Assembly (NCBI GenBank): GCA_012103325.1
Contig: WLWY01000002.1
Coordinates: 186,001 to 250,000, forward strand
Source of the DNA: Alphaproteobacteria bacterium
Lineage (GTDB): Bacteria > Pseudomonadota > Alphaproteobacteria > UBA8366 > GCA-2717185
Length of the DNA stretch: 64,000 nucleotides
Direction of reading: 5' to 3'
Below the pieces are notes generated by a model. The model saw only the letters and a program-made list of their open reading frames with translations. It did no database searches and was not told the DNA's origin. A program made the translations under genes and the position numbers. This document shows positions 27,707-37,118 of this stretch, one piece after another; within the stretch, counting starts at the first letter, position 1; each line of letters starts with the position of its first letter.

Positions 27707-28126
27707 TTAGGGGTTTCCAGGATTCAGTTTATAGGTCACCAATCCCTGCGCAACGGCTCTATCGTCGGTATCGGCAACGTGGATTTCAACGAAAACCGTA
27801 CTGCGCCCCCGGCGGGTAACGCGCGCGTCTGCAATCAAGTCCGCAGCCTTGCCCGCGTTAAGAAAATTGCAGGTCAGGGATATCGTCGTGCCGAGCGCCT
27901 CTTTCCCAAGCCCCCTATAGGCCCAGGCCGCCGCGGTGGCGGCATTGTCGATCAGCGCGGTTATAGCACCGCCATGCACACGGCCAGCACCATTCTGCGC
28001 GTCGCCGTCGGTCGGCATGCGGACGACGCAGCGCCCCTCCGCTGCCTTATCCACGGTCATGCCCAATAGGCCGCCGATGCTGCCGGCGATGATTTTCTCC
28101 GCCCTTGACTGGTACGCTGCTTCCAT
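27707..28126 (-). CDS. PaaI-type acyl-CoA thioesterase (hotdog fold)
   Basis: 139 residues. Hotdog-fold thioesterase signature: GSIGGLLGMTVDKAAEGRCVVRMPTDGDAQNGAGRVHGGAITALIDNAATAAAW, where the catalytic Asp/Asn and the GG-helix (VHGGAI) are clear, and LTCNFLNAGKAADLIADARVTRRGRSTVFVEIHVAD. Hydrolyses acyl- or aryl-CoA thioesters. First gene of the three-gene run. Confidence 0.9.
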   Translation of the reverse strand: MEAAYQSRAEKIIAGSIGGLLGMTVDKAAEGRCVVRMPTDGDAQNGAGRVHGGAITALIDNAATAAAWAYRGLGKEALGTTISLTCNFLNAGKAADLIADARVTRRGRSTVFVEIHVADTDDRAVAQGLVTYKLNPGNP

Positions 28127-28231
28127 TCCGGTCTTTCCCCTGTTCTAAATGAGCGCGCAGTATGCCGAAGCGGGCGTGTCGGGACCACATGGTAGATTGT
28201 GTGCATATATCAACATGAGGAGCGTGTGTGT

Positions 28232-28714
28232 ATGAGCGATACTGTAGGTGAGTTCTTGCTGTCGAACGCGGATGATTTTGTGGGGCGGCAAATTGCGCTG
28301 ACCGGCTGGTTTACGATCGATCAGGATCAGGTAGATCGGTTCGGCGAGGTCACTCGATGGACGCCCTGGATGCATGTCGACCCGGAACGGTGCGCCAAGG
28401 AAAGCCCCTATGGCGGCACCCTGGTGCACGGCTTTTTCATCGTCAGTCTGATAACACATTTTATGGAGGAGGCAGGTGTCCGCCCGAAGGATGGCGCGTA
28501 CTCGCTGAATTACGGCATGGACAAGGTTCGGGTCTTGCGTCCGGTGATTACCGGCGACGGGGTGCGCATCCGAGACCGTATCAAGCTACTGGACGTAACC
28601 GATCGCGGAGACGGGAAACGTCTGCTGAAGACAGGTCACGAGTTTGAAGTCGATGGGCAGGAGGGGCCGTCCGTCTATGTCGAATATCTGAATTTCTGGT
28701 TTCCCAAGAAGTAG
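28232..28714 (+). CDS. MaoC-like (R)-hydratase-fold protein
   Basis: 160 residues from ATG 28232, GAGGAG at 28217-28222. The hydratase-2 motif WFTIDQDQVDRFGEVTRWTPWMHVDPERCAKESPYGGTLVHGFFIVSLI contains the D-x(4)-H pair (W-M-H-V-D) and the G-T-L-V-H-G segment. NYGMDKVRVLRPVITGDGVRIRDRI follows, as in NodN/MaoC dehydratases. Probably hydrates a 2-enoyl-CoA; no partner genes adjacent. Confidence 0.9.
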   Translation: MSDTVGEFLLSNADDFVGRQIALTGWFTIDQDQVDRFGEVTRWTPWMHVDPERCAKESPYGGTLVHGFFIVSLITHFMEEAGVRPKDGAYSLNYGMDKVRVLRPVITGDGVRIRDRIKLLDVTDRGDGKRLLKTGHEFEVDGQEGPSVYVEYLNFWFPKK

Positions 28715-28734
28715 GCACGCAGGCTCGGCACCGA

Positions 28735-30228
28735 TTAAAACTGAAAATAGATAAACTGATCGACTGGCCGCAGGAACAGGACGATGAGCGGTGTTGCGGC
28801 CGCCGCCAACGCGCCTTCGGCCCAGGCCAGCCATACGGGGCGTGTGTCGCTCTGCCCCGGCAGGCCGCGCCCGATCAACCCGGCGACAAGGATCGCGACC
28901 ATGACGGCTGCCACGACGTAATAGCTGTCGCGACTTAGGGAGAGCCAAAGCGGAAAGCTGCCCGTCGACTCGGGAGGGCGGAGCCAGGCTTCTATAGTGA
29001 TAAGCCGGCTCCAAAGACCCAGCGCGTGGTCCAGGCTTTCGGCGCGAAAGGGGATCCAGCTCAACATGGCTGCCGGAAGGGTCAGCATCCAGCCTAAAAA
29101 CGCAGGCATTGGCACGTTGACCACAGCATTGGCTCCACGCTGAAGGCTGACCAGCGCGGCATGCCACAGGCCCCAAACGACGAACGTCCAATTGGCCCCG
29201 TGCCACAATCCCATGAGAATCCACGTTGTCCACAACGCAGCCAGACGGCGCATTGAATGCGGACCGCTTCCGGCGGCGAGCGCGAGGCCTTCCCGGGATT
29301 GTGTGCCGCCGGATACACCACACAGCGGAAGGTAAAGATAATCGCGGATCCAGCTCCCAAGTGAAATATGCCAGCGGCGCCAGAAATCGCGCGGGCTGTG
29401 CGCAAGGTAGGGGAAGGCGAAATTCTCCGGCAGAACGATCCCCATGAGCCGCGCGCTGCCCAGTGCGATGTGGCTGTAGCCAGCGAAATCGAAATAGATC
29501 TGAAATCCAAAAAGAAATGCTAGTGTCGCCACGTCCAGTGCGCCGAGGCTGGCCACTTCCCGCGCGAACCCGGCATTGACAAACGGCGCGATGTTGTCTG
29601 CCAGCACGCATTTTAAGAAAAGCCCGGAGCCGACGCGCCTGAGCCCTTCCGCTATGTCGGCACGCCGAAAGGCCGGCCGCCGGTCGAGCTGCCAGATCAC
29701 CTCTCCAGCGCGCAGGATAGGGCCGGCAATGAGCTGGGGGAAGAAAATCACGTAGCTGGCGAAAAGGACAAAGTCACGCCTCGGCTGGGTGACCCGGCGC
29801 CAGACGTCAATAGTGTAGCTCATCGATTGAAAGGTGTAGAAGCTGATGCCGAGCGGCAAGATAATGTGCAGGCCGACGGAAAAACTGTCTGGCTGGAACA
29901 GGCCGAGCGCGTTGGACAGGCCTTGCAGTTGTGCCGAGAAAAAGATCAGATATTTGAAGATTCCGAGCACCAGAAGATTGGCCGCGACCGCACTGATCAG
30001 AACGGCACGTCGCCGCCATCCGTCGGGTATTCGGCCAAGACAGAGGCCGGCTGTGTAATCGACGAGCACTGAAAACAGAAGCAACGGCACGAACGCCCAA
30101 TCCCAGAACCCGTAAAAGACAAGGCTTGCCACGAAGAGCAGCCACAGCCGCGGGCGTCGGGGAAGCTGCCAGTACAACAGCACAACGATTGACAGAAAAA
30201 GCAGATAGGTGAGTGAGTTGAAGATCAT
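28735..30228 (-). CDS. MBOAT family O-acyltransferase (AlgI-like)
   Basis: 497 residues, about a dozen membrane helices. MIFNSLTYLLFLSIVVLLYWQLPRRPRLWLLFVASLVFYGFWDW start, GLGIFKY-like core, IYFDFAGYSHIALGSARLMGI, FAFPYLAHSPRDFWRRWHISLGSWIRDYLYLPLCG and WILMGLWHGANWTFVVWGLWHA, the last containing the catalytic His of MBOAT enzymes. Passes acyl groups across the inner membrane for polysaccharide O-acetylation. Overlaps the AlgJ/X-like gene by 4 nt, a coupled pair. Confidence 0.95.
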   Translation of the reverse strand: MIFNSLTYLLFLSIVVLLYWQLPRRPRLWLLFVASLVFYGFWDWAFVPLLLFSVLVDYTAGLCLGRIPDGWRRRAVLISAVAANLLVLGIFKYLIFFSAQLQGLSNALGLFQPDSFSVGLHIILPLGISFYTFQSMSYTIDVWRRVTQPRRDFVLFASYVIFFPQLIAGPILRAGEVIWQLDRRPAFRRADIAEGLRRVGSGLFLKCVLADNIAPFVNAGFAREVASLGALDVATLAFLFGFQIYFDFAGYSHIALGSARLMGIVLPENFAFPYLAHSPRDFWRRWHISLGSWIRDYLYLPLCGVSGGTQSREGLALAAGSGPHSMRRLAALWTTWILMGLWHGANWTFVVWGLWHAALVSLQRGANAVVNVPMPAFLGWMLTLPAAMLSWIPFRAESLDHALGLWSRLITIEAWLRPPESTGSFPLWLSLSRDSYYVVAAVMVAILVAGLIGRGLPGQSDTRPVWLAWAEGALAAAATPLIVLFLRPVDQFIYFQF

Positions 30229-31382
30229 CGGCCGTCCTGAAGCGCGCGCTGGATTTCCGGCAGTAGGGCTTTTGCCATCAATTCATGGCCGGCGTTCTTG
30301 AAATGGAACGGGTCGCGGACGGGAAAGCCGAACGTGATATCCACCTCGCCCCAATATTGGGGCGGTACCGCATCCTCAATCGAGAGCAAACGCGCTCCGT
30401 ATCGCTTGGCGAGTCGGTGAAGGTCACGCTTGTAGGCGGCATAGCCCTCAGGGTCGTAGGGAAAAAAGTCGGCGGGCCGCGGTGCGATGTAAATGAGTAC
30501 GGCGATCCCACGCCGTTCGGCCAGCTCCAGCATCGCTTCCCACGCCGTGAGGTTGCCTCGATAGGATTCCAATTGGATTTGGACGCGGTAATTTGACAAA
30601 TCACGCGTCCAGCGAAAGCGCTGCAATTCGAAGAACCGACGGAGTTCCAGCAACGTCAAAACAACCAGGCCTCGTCCCTTCTTACGCGCGGTTGTGAAGC
30701 CGAACGTATCTTCGAGGGTGGCCGTCAACCAGGCTTCACTACGCTGTGTCCAAGACTCCTTGCGCCGGATTGTCTGTTGTGCGGTGCTAGGTCCCTCTGG
30801 CTGATTGCGGCTGGCAAGGATTTCGCGTCCGGCCGTGTAACGGGCAAGAACATCGCGGGCAGGAGACTGCCCGGCTGCCATGTCGAGGGAGGGTCGGATT
30901 TCGGGGTGCCTCATGTCGTCGTAGACCGCACCGACGATCAGCAGATCGGGTTCGACTCGCGGTGCCAATGAGGCGAGCAGAATGAGATGCTCCCGCGGTG
31001 TCCCATTTGGTAGGCCGATGACGCCGAGATCGACACCCTCCGCGGCGAGAACGCTAAAAACTCTGTAAGCGACCGTTCTGTCCTTCGGTTTGCGGTCGTT
31101 TATCCCGTAAAGCTGCGACGCTCCGAGCCACAGCGTCCGCCGCGGTAGGCCGCGTGTCGTCATGATTCGATCCAAAGTCAGGCCAGCTGGAGAGTCAAAT
31201 TCGAATGCGCCTAAGGTATCGTGTGGTGTGACGCCAGAGGTTGTGTTGATCCCAAGACCGGACTCCGCTGCGGAACGCTCATGCAGCATCAGCCCCGCGG
31301 TGAGCGTTGCTACGCCGAGCAGGGCACCGATCAGAAGCGCGGGCAACAGGCTTGCTTCGAAGGAAGTACTCGCGGCCCTCAA
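30225..31382 (-). CDS. AlgJ/AlgX-like SGNH-type O-acetylation partner
   Basis: 385 residues with one N-terminal membrane anchor (LLPALLIGALLGVATLTAGLML) and a periplasmic SGNH-like domain. Landmarks: TLWLGASQLYGINDR (block I-like, with Ser in GAS), LPNGTPREHLILLASLAPRVEPDLLIVGAVYDDMR, and DPFHFKNAGHELMAKALLPEI carrying the D-x-x-H pair near the C-terminus. Placed upstream of and overlapping the MBOAT gene, so it likely completes transfer of acetyl to an exported polysaccharide. Confidence 0.75.
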   Translation of the reverse strand: MRAASTSFEASLLPALLIGALLGVATLTAGLMLHERSAAESGLGINTTSGVTPHDTLGAFEFDSPAGLTLDRIMTTRGLPRRTLWLGASQLYGINDRKPKDRTVAYRVFSVLAAEGVDLGVIGLPNGTPREHLILLASLAPRVEPDLLIVGAVYDDMRHPEIRPSLDMAAGQSPARDVLARYTAGREILASRNQPEGPSTAQQTIRRKESWTQRSEAWLTATLEDTFGFTTARKKGRGLVVLTLLELRRFFELQRFRWTRDLSNYRVQIQLESYRGNLTAWEAMLELAERRGIAVLIYIAPRPADFFPYDPEGYAAYKRDLHRLAKRYGARLLSIEDAVPPQYWGEVDITFGFPVRDPFHFKNAGHELMAKALLPEIQRALQDGR

Positions 31383-31492
31383 ATTCCCACCCTCTCAAAC
31401 ACCACGCGCGAAACGTAGGCGCTGTTATCATAAGGGAGCAAGGTAGATTTTAGGCTGGGCATGAGAGTTTAACCGACCCATCGCGCCGTATC

Positions 31493-32176
31493 TCAGTCTC
31501 TAAAAAATACTCCGTCGACCTGAAGTTGACGATTCAGCGTTCGTGAAAAATTGGTTTCGATCAGAATATGCGGTCGGAAGCCGGCCGCTTTGAGAAAGAC
31601 AATGATTTCGTCAAAAAGAGCTTCGCCTTGATAAAGCTCGAAAAGAGACATTTCGAGTTGCAGGCCGTGCGCCACTTTCAAAGTATTTGGCGCGTTTTGG
31701 AGGATCGGCATTTCATAGCCTTGCGTATCCATCTTGATGAAAACTTTTTTACCGCTTAGCGCCAACTCTTCGTAAAGCGTATCAAGCGTTTTCATGGGCA
31801 CCGCTACTGTCTCCACCACCTGGGTTTTCGGCAGGGCCTGCATGAGACTCTCGGTGGAGGGCAGAACGCTGCTCATGTCATTGGATTCCGAGATGTTGAT
31901 ATCGCAATCGCCGTTCTTATCTCCGAGAGCAAGTGAAGGTAGAACGGTCCATTTCGGGTCGCGCGCCGATTTTTCCTGCAGCGCATCTTGAAGCGAAGGT
32001 AGGGGCTCTACGGAAATGATATCGCCCTCGAAACCGCCATCTCGCAAACTGTCACGCGTTTGGCCGTTGTTGGCGCCGATATCGATTACCGTGTCGATGT
32101 CATGCGCTTTCAGCGTGAGGACAATTTTCCCTTCACGCGTTTTATGCGGCTTTTTCTTGCTGAACGGACGGATCAT
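31493..32176 (-). CDS. FkbM family methyltransferase
   Basis: 227 residues. VIDIGANNGQTRDSLRDGGFEGDIISVEPLPSLQDALQEK is SAM motif I and its surroundings; VFIKMDTQGYEMPILQNAPNTLKVAHGLQLEMSLFELYQGE is the FkbM C-terminal signature. Members O-methylate sugars or peptides. Sits upstream of the O-acetylation pair on the same strand, so probably decorates the same glycan. N-terminal KKKPHKTREG is basic and likely cytoplasmic. Confidence 0.9.
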   Translation of the reverse strand: MIRPFSKKKPHKTREGKIVLTLKAHDIDTVIDIGANNGQTRDSLRDGGFEGDIISVEPLPSLQDALQEKSARDPKWTVLPSLALGDKNGDCDINISESNDMSSVLPSTESLMQALPKTQVVETVAVPMKTLDTLYEELALSGKKVFIKMDTQGYEMPILQNAPNTLKVAHGLQLEMSLFELYQGEALFDEIIVFLKAAGFRPHILIETNFSRTLNRQLQVDGVFFRD

Positions 32177-32536
32177 GACCTAGAGCACAGCAAGGCGTTT
32201 TGTTTTTTAATAGTTCCCATCTGCTGTTTCCTTATATGCCGCCATCTTCAGTTCTGCAAAAGCTTCAAATGATGTGGCTGAGCTGAAAGTTCCCTTTTGC
32301 TATGATTGGCACGGTTGGATAAAAATACACCTCTTAAAGTAGTTTATATTTTTTCAATTTACTTATAGAAGAAAATGAGAAGCCGCTATTGTCTAGTTAA
32401 AATAGTAAGTATTTAAAGATGTGCAAATTTTTAGAACTAATGTGCCTAATTCAATCAACTTTAAATATTTTGCCGAAATACTAGACGCATTGCCTAAACA
32501 TTGGGCACTCGCAATATTAATAAGGCAGCAGCAGCT
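32177..32536. other. A+T-rich intergenic region, no gene seen
   Basis: 360 nt between the divergent FkbM gene and the chemoreceptor remnant. Very A+T-rich from 32310 to 32480. No convincing ORF, hairpin-T-run or palindromic operator found; presumably holds the two promoters. Confidence 0.5.
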
Positions 32537-33093
32537 ATGATGACCAAGCGTACCGGATTCTCGTTCAGGATCACCCATGAAATTCCCCTTTTCATCAGCG
32601 CGACAGCAATTCTCGTGGCCGGCGCTATCGCGGTGGCGAGCTTTATCTCGGCGGAACCTGAATTAAGGCAGGTCGCGGAGAACCGGTTGACGGCCGTGAT
32701 GGAAGGGCGGCGCTCGGCGACTATCTGAGTTCGATCGAGCAGGATATTTCGGTGCAGATCTCTTCGATGCAGGAAGAAACGCAGGGTGCTGTCAAGGCGA
32801 TCCAGAATATCTCTGGCGTCATCGGTAAGATCAGCGAGATCTCTGCGTTGATTTCAACGGCGGTTGAGCAGCAAGGTGCCGCGACGTCGGAGATCAGCCA
32901 GAACGCGCAGCGCGCAGCGCATGGCACGCAGACCGTTTCCGAGAACGTTGCCAACGTCAGCCAATCGGCCGTCGAGACGGGGTCGTCGGCGGGCGGGGTG
33001 CTTTCGGCCGCGGGTGAATTGGCTGAACAGTCCGAGAATCTCAAAGGAGAGGTCGAGACATTCCTACATGAGATGCGCGAAATTGTGGCCTAA
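32537..33093 (+). pseudogene. Methyl-accepting chemotaxis protein, frameshifted and internally deleted
   Basis: The frame from ATG 32537 encodes a chemoreceptor N-terminus (RITHEIPLFISATAILVAGAIAVASFISAEPELRQVAENRLTAVMEGRRSA) and stops at 32726-32728. One base out of frame, GDYLSSIEQDIS continues the sensor helix and then jumps straight to VQISSMQEETQGAVKAIQNISGVIGKISEISALISTAVEQQGAATSEISQNAQRAA, the signalling domain end, to the stop at 33093. So a frameshift lies near 32716 and the ligand-binding, HAMP and receptor-tip coding (likely over 1 kb) is missing. Non-functional as a receptor. Confidence 0.8.
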
Positions 33094-33869
33094 CGGCGAA
33101 CCTGAAAATCGTTCTGCCCCGACACGTCGCCACCGCGCATCAGAAACAAGGTGCGGGCGGAATGGTCGACAATACCGATCTTCTCGTGCTGCTCTGTGGC
33201 CAATGCGCGGTCGAAGATGGAGCTCGTGGGCATGAAACGCAGGGTCATGCCGCGGCGTGGTTTACCAGACGTGTTGGCGGCGGAGCCGTGCGCAAGGAAG
33301 ACGTCGTGCAGCGAAATCTGACCGGCTTTCAATACGATATTGGCGATGCTGTTTTCGTCATCCGTGGTTAGTGGCAATTCCTGGTTCAAGGTGAGGTTTG
33401 GGTCCGTATTTGTGTCGTGCGGACGCAGGCGCTTCGTCTTATGCGAGCCTTTGATGACCCGTAGGCAGCCGTTTTCCGGCGTCGAGTCGTCGACTGCGAT
33501 CCAGGCCGTGCAGGTCGCCAAGGGGCGGATCGGCCAGTATTCGCCGTCCTGATGCCATGGTGTTGCGCGGCCCTTGTTTGCAGGTTTTGCAAAGAAGCTG
33601 GAATTCCAAAGCGCGATGTCCGGACCAATAAGCTGTTCCACCATGTCGAGGATTACCGGAGTCCGCGCGTAGTTCAGGAATGACAGGTCGTAGGCCAGTA
33701 GGGCAGGGCAATAGTCGACATATTCCGGATGCTGGATAATCAACCGATCATGGTCGGCGCGGATAGCGTCCAACGTGCCGTCGGGCAGACGGAAGTCGGG
33801 GACGACATAGCCGTCTTCGTGATATTGCGCGACCTCAGCGTCGCTGAGACGGTGTTTGGTTGGCGGCAT
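33090..33869 (-). CDS. Phytanoyl-CoA dioxygenase (PhyH) family protein
   Basis: 259 residues. Starts MPPTKHRLSDAEVAQYHEDGYVVPDFRLPDGTLDAIRADHDRLI; metal motif H-x-D is in ATPWHQDGEYWPI (about residues 119-131), the distal His in SLHDVFLAHGSAANTSGKPRRGMTLRFMP with the 2-oxoglutarate-binding Arg. Fe(II)/2-oxoglutarate oxygenase of unknown substrate. Overlaps the end of the chemoreceptor remnant by 4 nt on the opposite strand. Confidence 0.9.
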   Translation of the reverse strand: MPPTKHRLSDAEVAQYHEDGYVVPDFRLPDGTLDAIRADHDRLIIQHPEYVDYCPALLAYDLSFLNYARTPVILDMVEQLIGPDIALWNSSFFAKPANKGRATPWHQDGEYWPIRPLATCTAWIAVDDSTPENGCLRVIKGSHKTKRLRPHDTNTDPNLTLNQELPLTTDDENSIANIVLKAGQISLHDVFLAHGSAANTSGKPRRGMTLRFMPTSSIFDRALATEQHEKIGIVDHSARTLFLMRGGDVSGQNDFQVRR

Positions 33870-34026
33870 GACGGAACCTCGCAGTTAGCGTTGTTGGACT
33901 TTCGCCGTTTCCTGGGTTCCCGGTCAACCCGCAGGGCTATTCTAATGCCCCGTGGCGCCACGGGGGCCGTTCCGGTATCGTCCGACCGTATTTCGGGCGC
34001 CCCTATTTCCCATCGAAAGGCCGTTC

Positions 34027-34788
34027 ATGAGCGGGTTGATGCTGCTGCTTCTGGCCGGGTTCAGCGTGTTCGTTGGCGGGCTGATCGGCGCGGCAGGGAT
34101 CGGCGGGGTGCTGCTGGTGCCGTTCCTCGCCTATGTCATGGGTATCGACATTCATTTGGCGATTACGGCGGCGATGTTCGGTTTCATCTTCGCAGGTCTC
34201 ATGGGCGCAGTACTGTATGCGCGGTATGGTTCAATCCGCTGGGCGATGGCGGGCTGGCTGATCGCAGGGGCAATGCCGGCTGCATTCCTGGGCGCATTCA
34301 CCGCTTCGGCGAGCGCTGCTGGTGTGCTGGAGGCGGCGATTGCCTTACTGTTGCTGTTCGCGGGGAGCAACGCATTGCGGCCGTCTATACAGAGAAACAC
34401 TGCGGAACGGGTGCTTGGACCTGCAGCCCTGATCGCGATCGGAGCAGTAACGGGATACGGCTCGGCGATGACGGGCACGGGGGGGCCGTTGATCCTGGTG
34501 CCGCTACTTGTCTGGCTGCGCTTTCCGGTGCTGACCGCCGTGGGGCTGAGCCAGGCGACGCAGTTTCCGTTGGCCTCGCTGGCAACGATAGGCAATTTCG
34601 TCTTTGGTGAGGTCGACATCGCCATTGGCGCGGCGGTGGCCGTGGGGCTGGCTCTTGGCGTCGCGGTAGGCGCCAAGATCGCACATAGCGTGCGGGCGAA
34701 TCGTATGAAACGGGTCGTTGCCTGGGTTACGATTGGTGTCGGTGTATTCATCGCCGCCCGGCTAGTCATCGCTTTCCTCTTGCCGTAG
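34027..34788 (+). CDS. Sulfite exporter TauE/SafE family membrane protein
   Basis: 253 residues from ATG 34027; the longer frame from 33952 is hydrophilic and lacks a ribosome site. About eight helices with the two half-motifs AGFSVFVGGLIGAAGIGGVLLVPFLAYVMGIDIHLAITAAMFGFIFAGLMG and VTGYGSAMTGTGGPLILVPLLVWLRFPVLTAVGLSQATQFPLA. Anion or organosulfur export is the family role. Divergent from the PhyH gene. Confidence 0.9.
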   Translation: MSGLMLLLLAGFSVFVGGLIGAAGIGGVLLVPFLAYVMGIDIHLAITAAMFGFIFAGLMGAVLYARYGSIRWAMAGWLIAGAMPAAFLGAFTASASAAGVLEAAIALLLLFAGSNALRPSIQRNTAERVLGPAALIAIGAVTGYGSAMTGTGGPLILVPLLVWLRFPVLTAVGLSQATQFPLASLATIGNFVFGEVDIAIGAAVAVGLALGVAVGAKIAHSVRANRMKRVVAWVTIGVGVFIAARLVIAFLLP

Positions 34789-34911
34789 GCCTGACAGTGC
34801 CGGCGGTAATTATACTGTGCTTGCATCGTTATTTTTTTAATAGAAAATTGATTTTCTTTGCCGTTAATCATTCAATTGTAGAGTTCGTGGGGATTCGATT
34901 GGAGTATTGCC

Positions 34912-35232
34912 ATGGCTGAACATGAACGCCGGCGACACAAGCGCTATAAGGTCAATAAACCCGTAAAAATTCGGGGTGGTACAAGCGAGCAGGATGGCCG
35001 GTTGACGGATATCTCATCCAGCGGCGCGGCAATCAACGCCGACGAGGCGGAATCGCCTTACGAGGACGACCAGGAACTGGAACTGGAACTGGAGGATTTC
35101 GGCGTGCTCTCAGGTAGCGTGGTCCGGACCCTCGACGATGGCTTCGCGATGTCGTTCGACCTTGATGAGGAAGGCGAAGAGCTTCTGATTTCCGAGATTA
35201 CCGGATTTCAGGCCGGCAGCGACTACGAGTGA
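34912..35232 (+). CDS. PilZ-domain c-di-GMP-binding protein
   Basis: 106 residues, essentially one PilZ domain. Both ligand motifs are present: RRRHKRYKV (R-x3-R) at residues 6-14 and LTDISSSGAAI (D-x-S-x2-G) at about 39-49. The tract EDDQELELELEDF is notably acidic. Its stop codon overlaps the GTG start of the following histidine kinase (GTGA at 35229-35232), so the two are translationally coupled and likely work together. Confidence 0.93.
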   Translation: MAEHERRRHKRYKVNKPVKIRGGTSEQDGRLTDISSSGAAINADEAESPYEDDQELELELEDFGVLSGSVVRTLDDGFAMSFDLDEEGEELLISEITGFQAGSDYE

Positions 35233-37109
35233 CAGCGTCGGACGACAGCGGTCGTCCGGACTTAGCCGCAGCCCTTGATGACGAGCGGCTGGGGTCCCTT
35301 TTCAACATGCTCTCTGATGGCGTGGCGTCGTTCGATGCCGAGGACCGACTGGTAACCTGCAACGACGCTTTTCGTCGCCTCCTGGACCTAGGAGGTCAGT
35401 CCGCTACTGCGCCTTCTTATAACGACATTCTGCGTTTCGGTCTCGATCGCGGCTTGTTTTCTGGTGCCGTTGATCAGGAGACCGAGTGGCTGATGCGTCG
35501 CCTGCAGGCGCATGCCGTCGGTGGTTCGCCAATGATTGAGCCGTTATCCGATGGGCGGGCGCTGCAATTTCATGAATTTCCGCAGCCGAATGGGTGTGTG
35601 GTGACTCTGGTTTGTGAGGTCGCTGCAGTGGCTGATGCACAGGCGCTCTCGGCTCATACCCGGTTGGCGGCGGCGATAGAGGGCATCACCGACCCGTTCG
35701 CGATCTTCGGCCCGGACGACCGGCTGATCGTCTGCAATGGGCCTTTCCGCGAGCGCGAGGGTGCCGTGCCGGATGTCGCGATCCGCCCAGGCATGAGCTT
35801 CGAATCCTTCCTGCGCTCCGGCCTGGATGCCGGCATGTTCATCGAGGCCAAAGGCGGCGAGGAGGATTGGTTCGAACGGCGTATGGCGCAGCACCGCGAT
35901 CCGGGCGGTCCGTTCGAACAGGCCTGGCCTGCCGGGCGCTGGGTCCTAGTCAACGAGCAGCGCCTGCCGGATGGCGGCACGCTGATCGTTGCGACAGACA
36001 TCACCGAACGCAAGAAGGCGGAGGCGGAGCGGGCCCAATTGCGTGCGATGGTGGAAGAGTCCCCCGAGGCGATTGCGATTTTTGATATTGCGGGCTCTCT
36101 TCTTTTCACAAATCCCGCGCACGACCGGCTTTTCTTCACGGAGCGCAACGCCAACCAAAAAGGAAATCTTTGTGACCTCCTAACACCCGGCGCACAGCGA
36201 TGTTTCATCGGCGAAATTGCGCCGGCGATCGCTCGCGGGGAGAGCTGGGAGGGCGTGCTCGATGCCGCACCGGACCCCGATCATGCCTTCCCGCTGTGGC
36301 TCAAGGCGGGCGCAGTTCGCGACGATTCGGGGCGTCCGGTTTTCGGGTTTGCGTTCATGCACGACCATGCAGAGCAGGCTGAAGCGGAACGCGCTCTTTT
36401 GGCGGCCAAGGCGGCTGCAGAAGATGCTAACCAAATGAAAACGCGCCTCATCGCGGCGATCAGCCACGACCTGCTGCAGCCGCTGCACGGTGCGGAGCTG
36501 TTTCTGCACGGGCTGACCGGCATGCTGGAAAGCGATCAGCAGCGTGAGATTGCCGAACGTATTCGCGAGGCGGTGGCCGCTGTTCAGAGCATTCTCTCGA
36601 CACAGCTTGGCCTTTCGCAGATCGAATTGGGCGTTTTGTCACCGAATATTGCGAAATTTCCTATTCAACCGCTGCTGTCGCGTATGGCGTCGGAGTTTGT
36701 CGGCCGAGCTGCAAATAAAGGCATTCGGCTTTCGGTTATTGACTGCGATGCTACGGTGCGCAGCGATCAGATCATGCTGGAGCGCATGCTGCGCAATTTG
36801 CTGTCCAACGCGCTTTACTTCACCGAGCGTGGCGGTATTCTTCTCGGTTGCCGGCGACGGGGCGAGAGCCTGCATATTGAAGTCTGGGACAGTGGGCCGG
36901 GAATCGCGGAAGATCAGTTAGAGACGATCTTCGACGAGTTCAGCCAGACGTCGACGCAAATTTCACCTGAAGGCAGTGGTGCTGGGCTTGGATTGGCGAT
37001 CGTCGACCGTCTTGCAGAACTGCTCGGACACGAGATTGCCGTCGAATCCCGTCCCGGACACGGGTCGCGCTTTACGATCATTCTTCGTCATGGCGAACTG
37101 GAGTCGTAA
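35229..37109 (+). CDS. PAS-containing sensor histidine kinase (NahK-like)
   Basis: 626 residues, no membrane helix. Three PAS/PAS_7-type segments: LFNMLSDGVASFDAEDRLVTCNDAF (about 15-39), IEGITDPFAIFGPDDRLIVCNGPFRER (about 150-175) and MVEESPEAIAIFDIAGSLLFTNPAHD (about 270-295). The phosphoacceptor box is LIAAISHDLLQPLHGAELFLHGL (about 413-435); then N box MLRNLLSNALYFTERGGILLG, G1 VWDSGPGIAEDQLETIFDEFSQ and G2 GSGAGLGLAIVDRLAELLGHEI. GTG start at 35229 overlaps pilZ. Ends 9 nt before a convergent LuxR-type regulator, its probable partner. Confidence 0.93.
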   Translation: MTASDDSGRPDLAAALDDERLGSLFNMLSDGVASFDAEDRLVTCNDAFRRLLDLGGQSATAPSYNDILRFGLDRGLFSGAVDQETEWLMRRLQAHAVGGSPMIEPLSDGRALQFHEFPQPNGCVVTLVCEVAAVADAQALSAHTRLAAAIEGITDPFAIFGPDDRLIVCNGPFREREGAVPDVAIRPGMSFESFLRSGLDAGMFIEAKGGEEDWFERRMAQHRDPGGPFEQAWPAGRWVLVNEQRLPDGGTLIVATDITERKKAEAERAQLRAMVEESPEAIAIFDIAGSLLFTNPAHDRLFFTERNANQKGNLCDLLTPGAQRCFIGEIAPAIARGESWEGVLDAAPDPDHAFPLWLKAGAVRDDSGRPVFGFAFMHDHAEQAEAERALLAAKAAAEDANQMKTRLIAAISHDLLQPLHGAELFLHGLTGMLESDQQREIAERIREAVAAVQSILSTQLGLSQIELGVLSPNIAKFPIQPLLSRMASEFVGRAANKGIRLSVIDCDATVRSDQIMLERMLRNLLSNALYFTERGGILLGCRRRGESLHIEVWDSGPGIAEDQLETIFDEFSQTSTQISPEGSGAGLGLAIVDRLAELLGHEIAVESRPGHGSRFTIILRHGELES

Positions 37110-37118
37110 GGAGGTGGT

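Noticed and set aside
28586..29611. 341-codon minus-strand frame
   Set aside because: Out-of-frame overlap with the MBOAT gene, which carries all family motifs.
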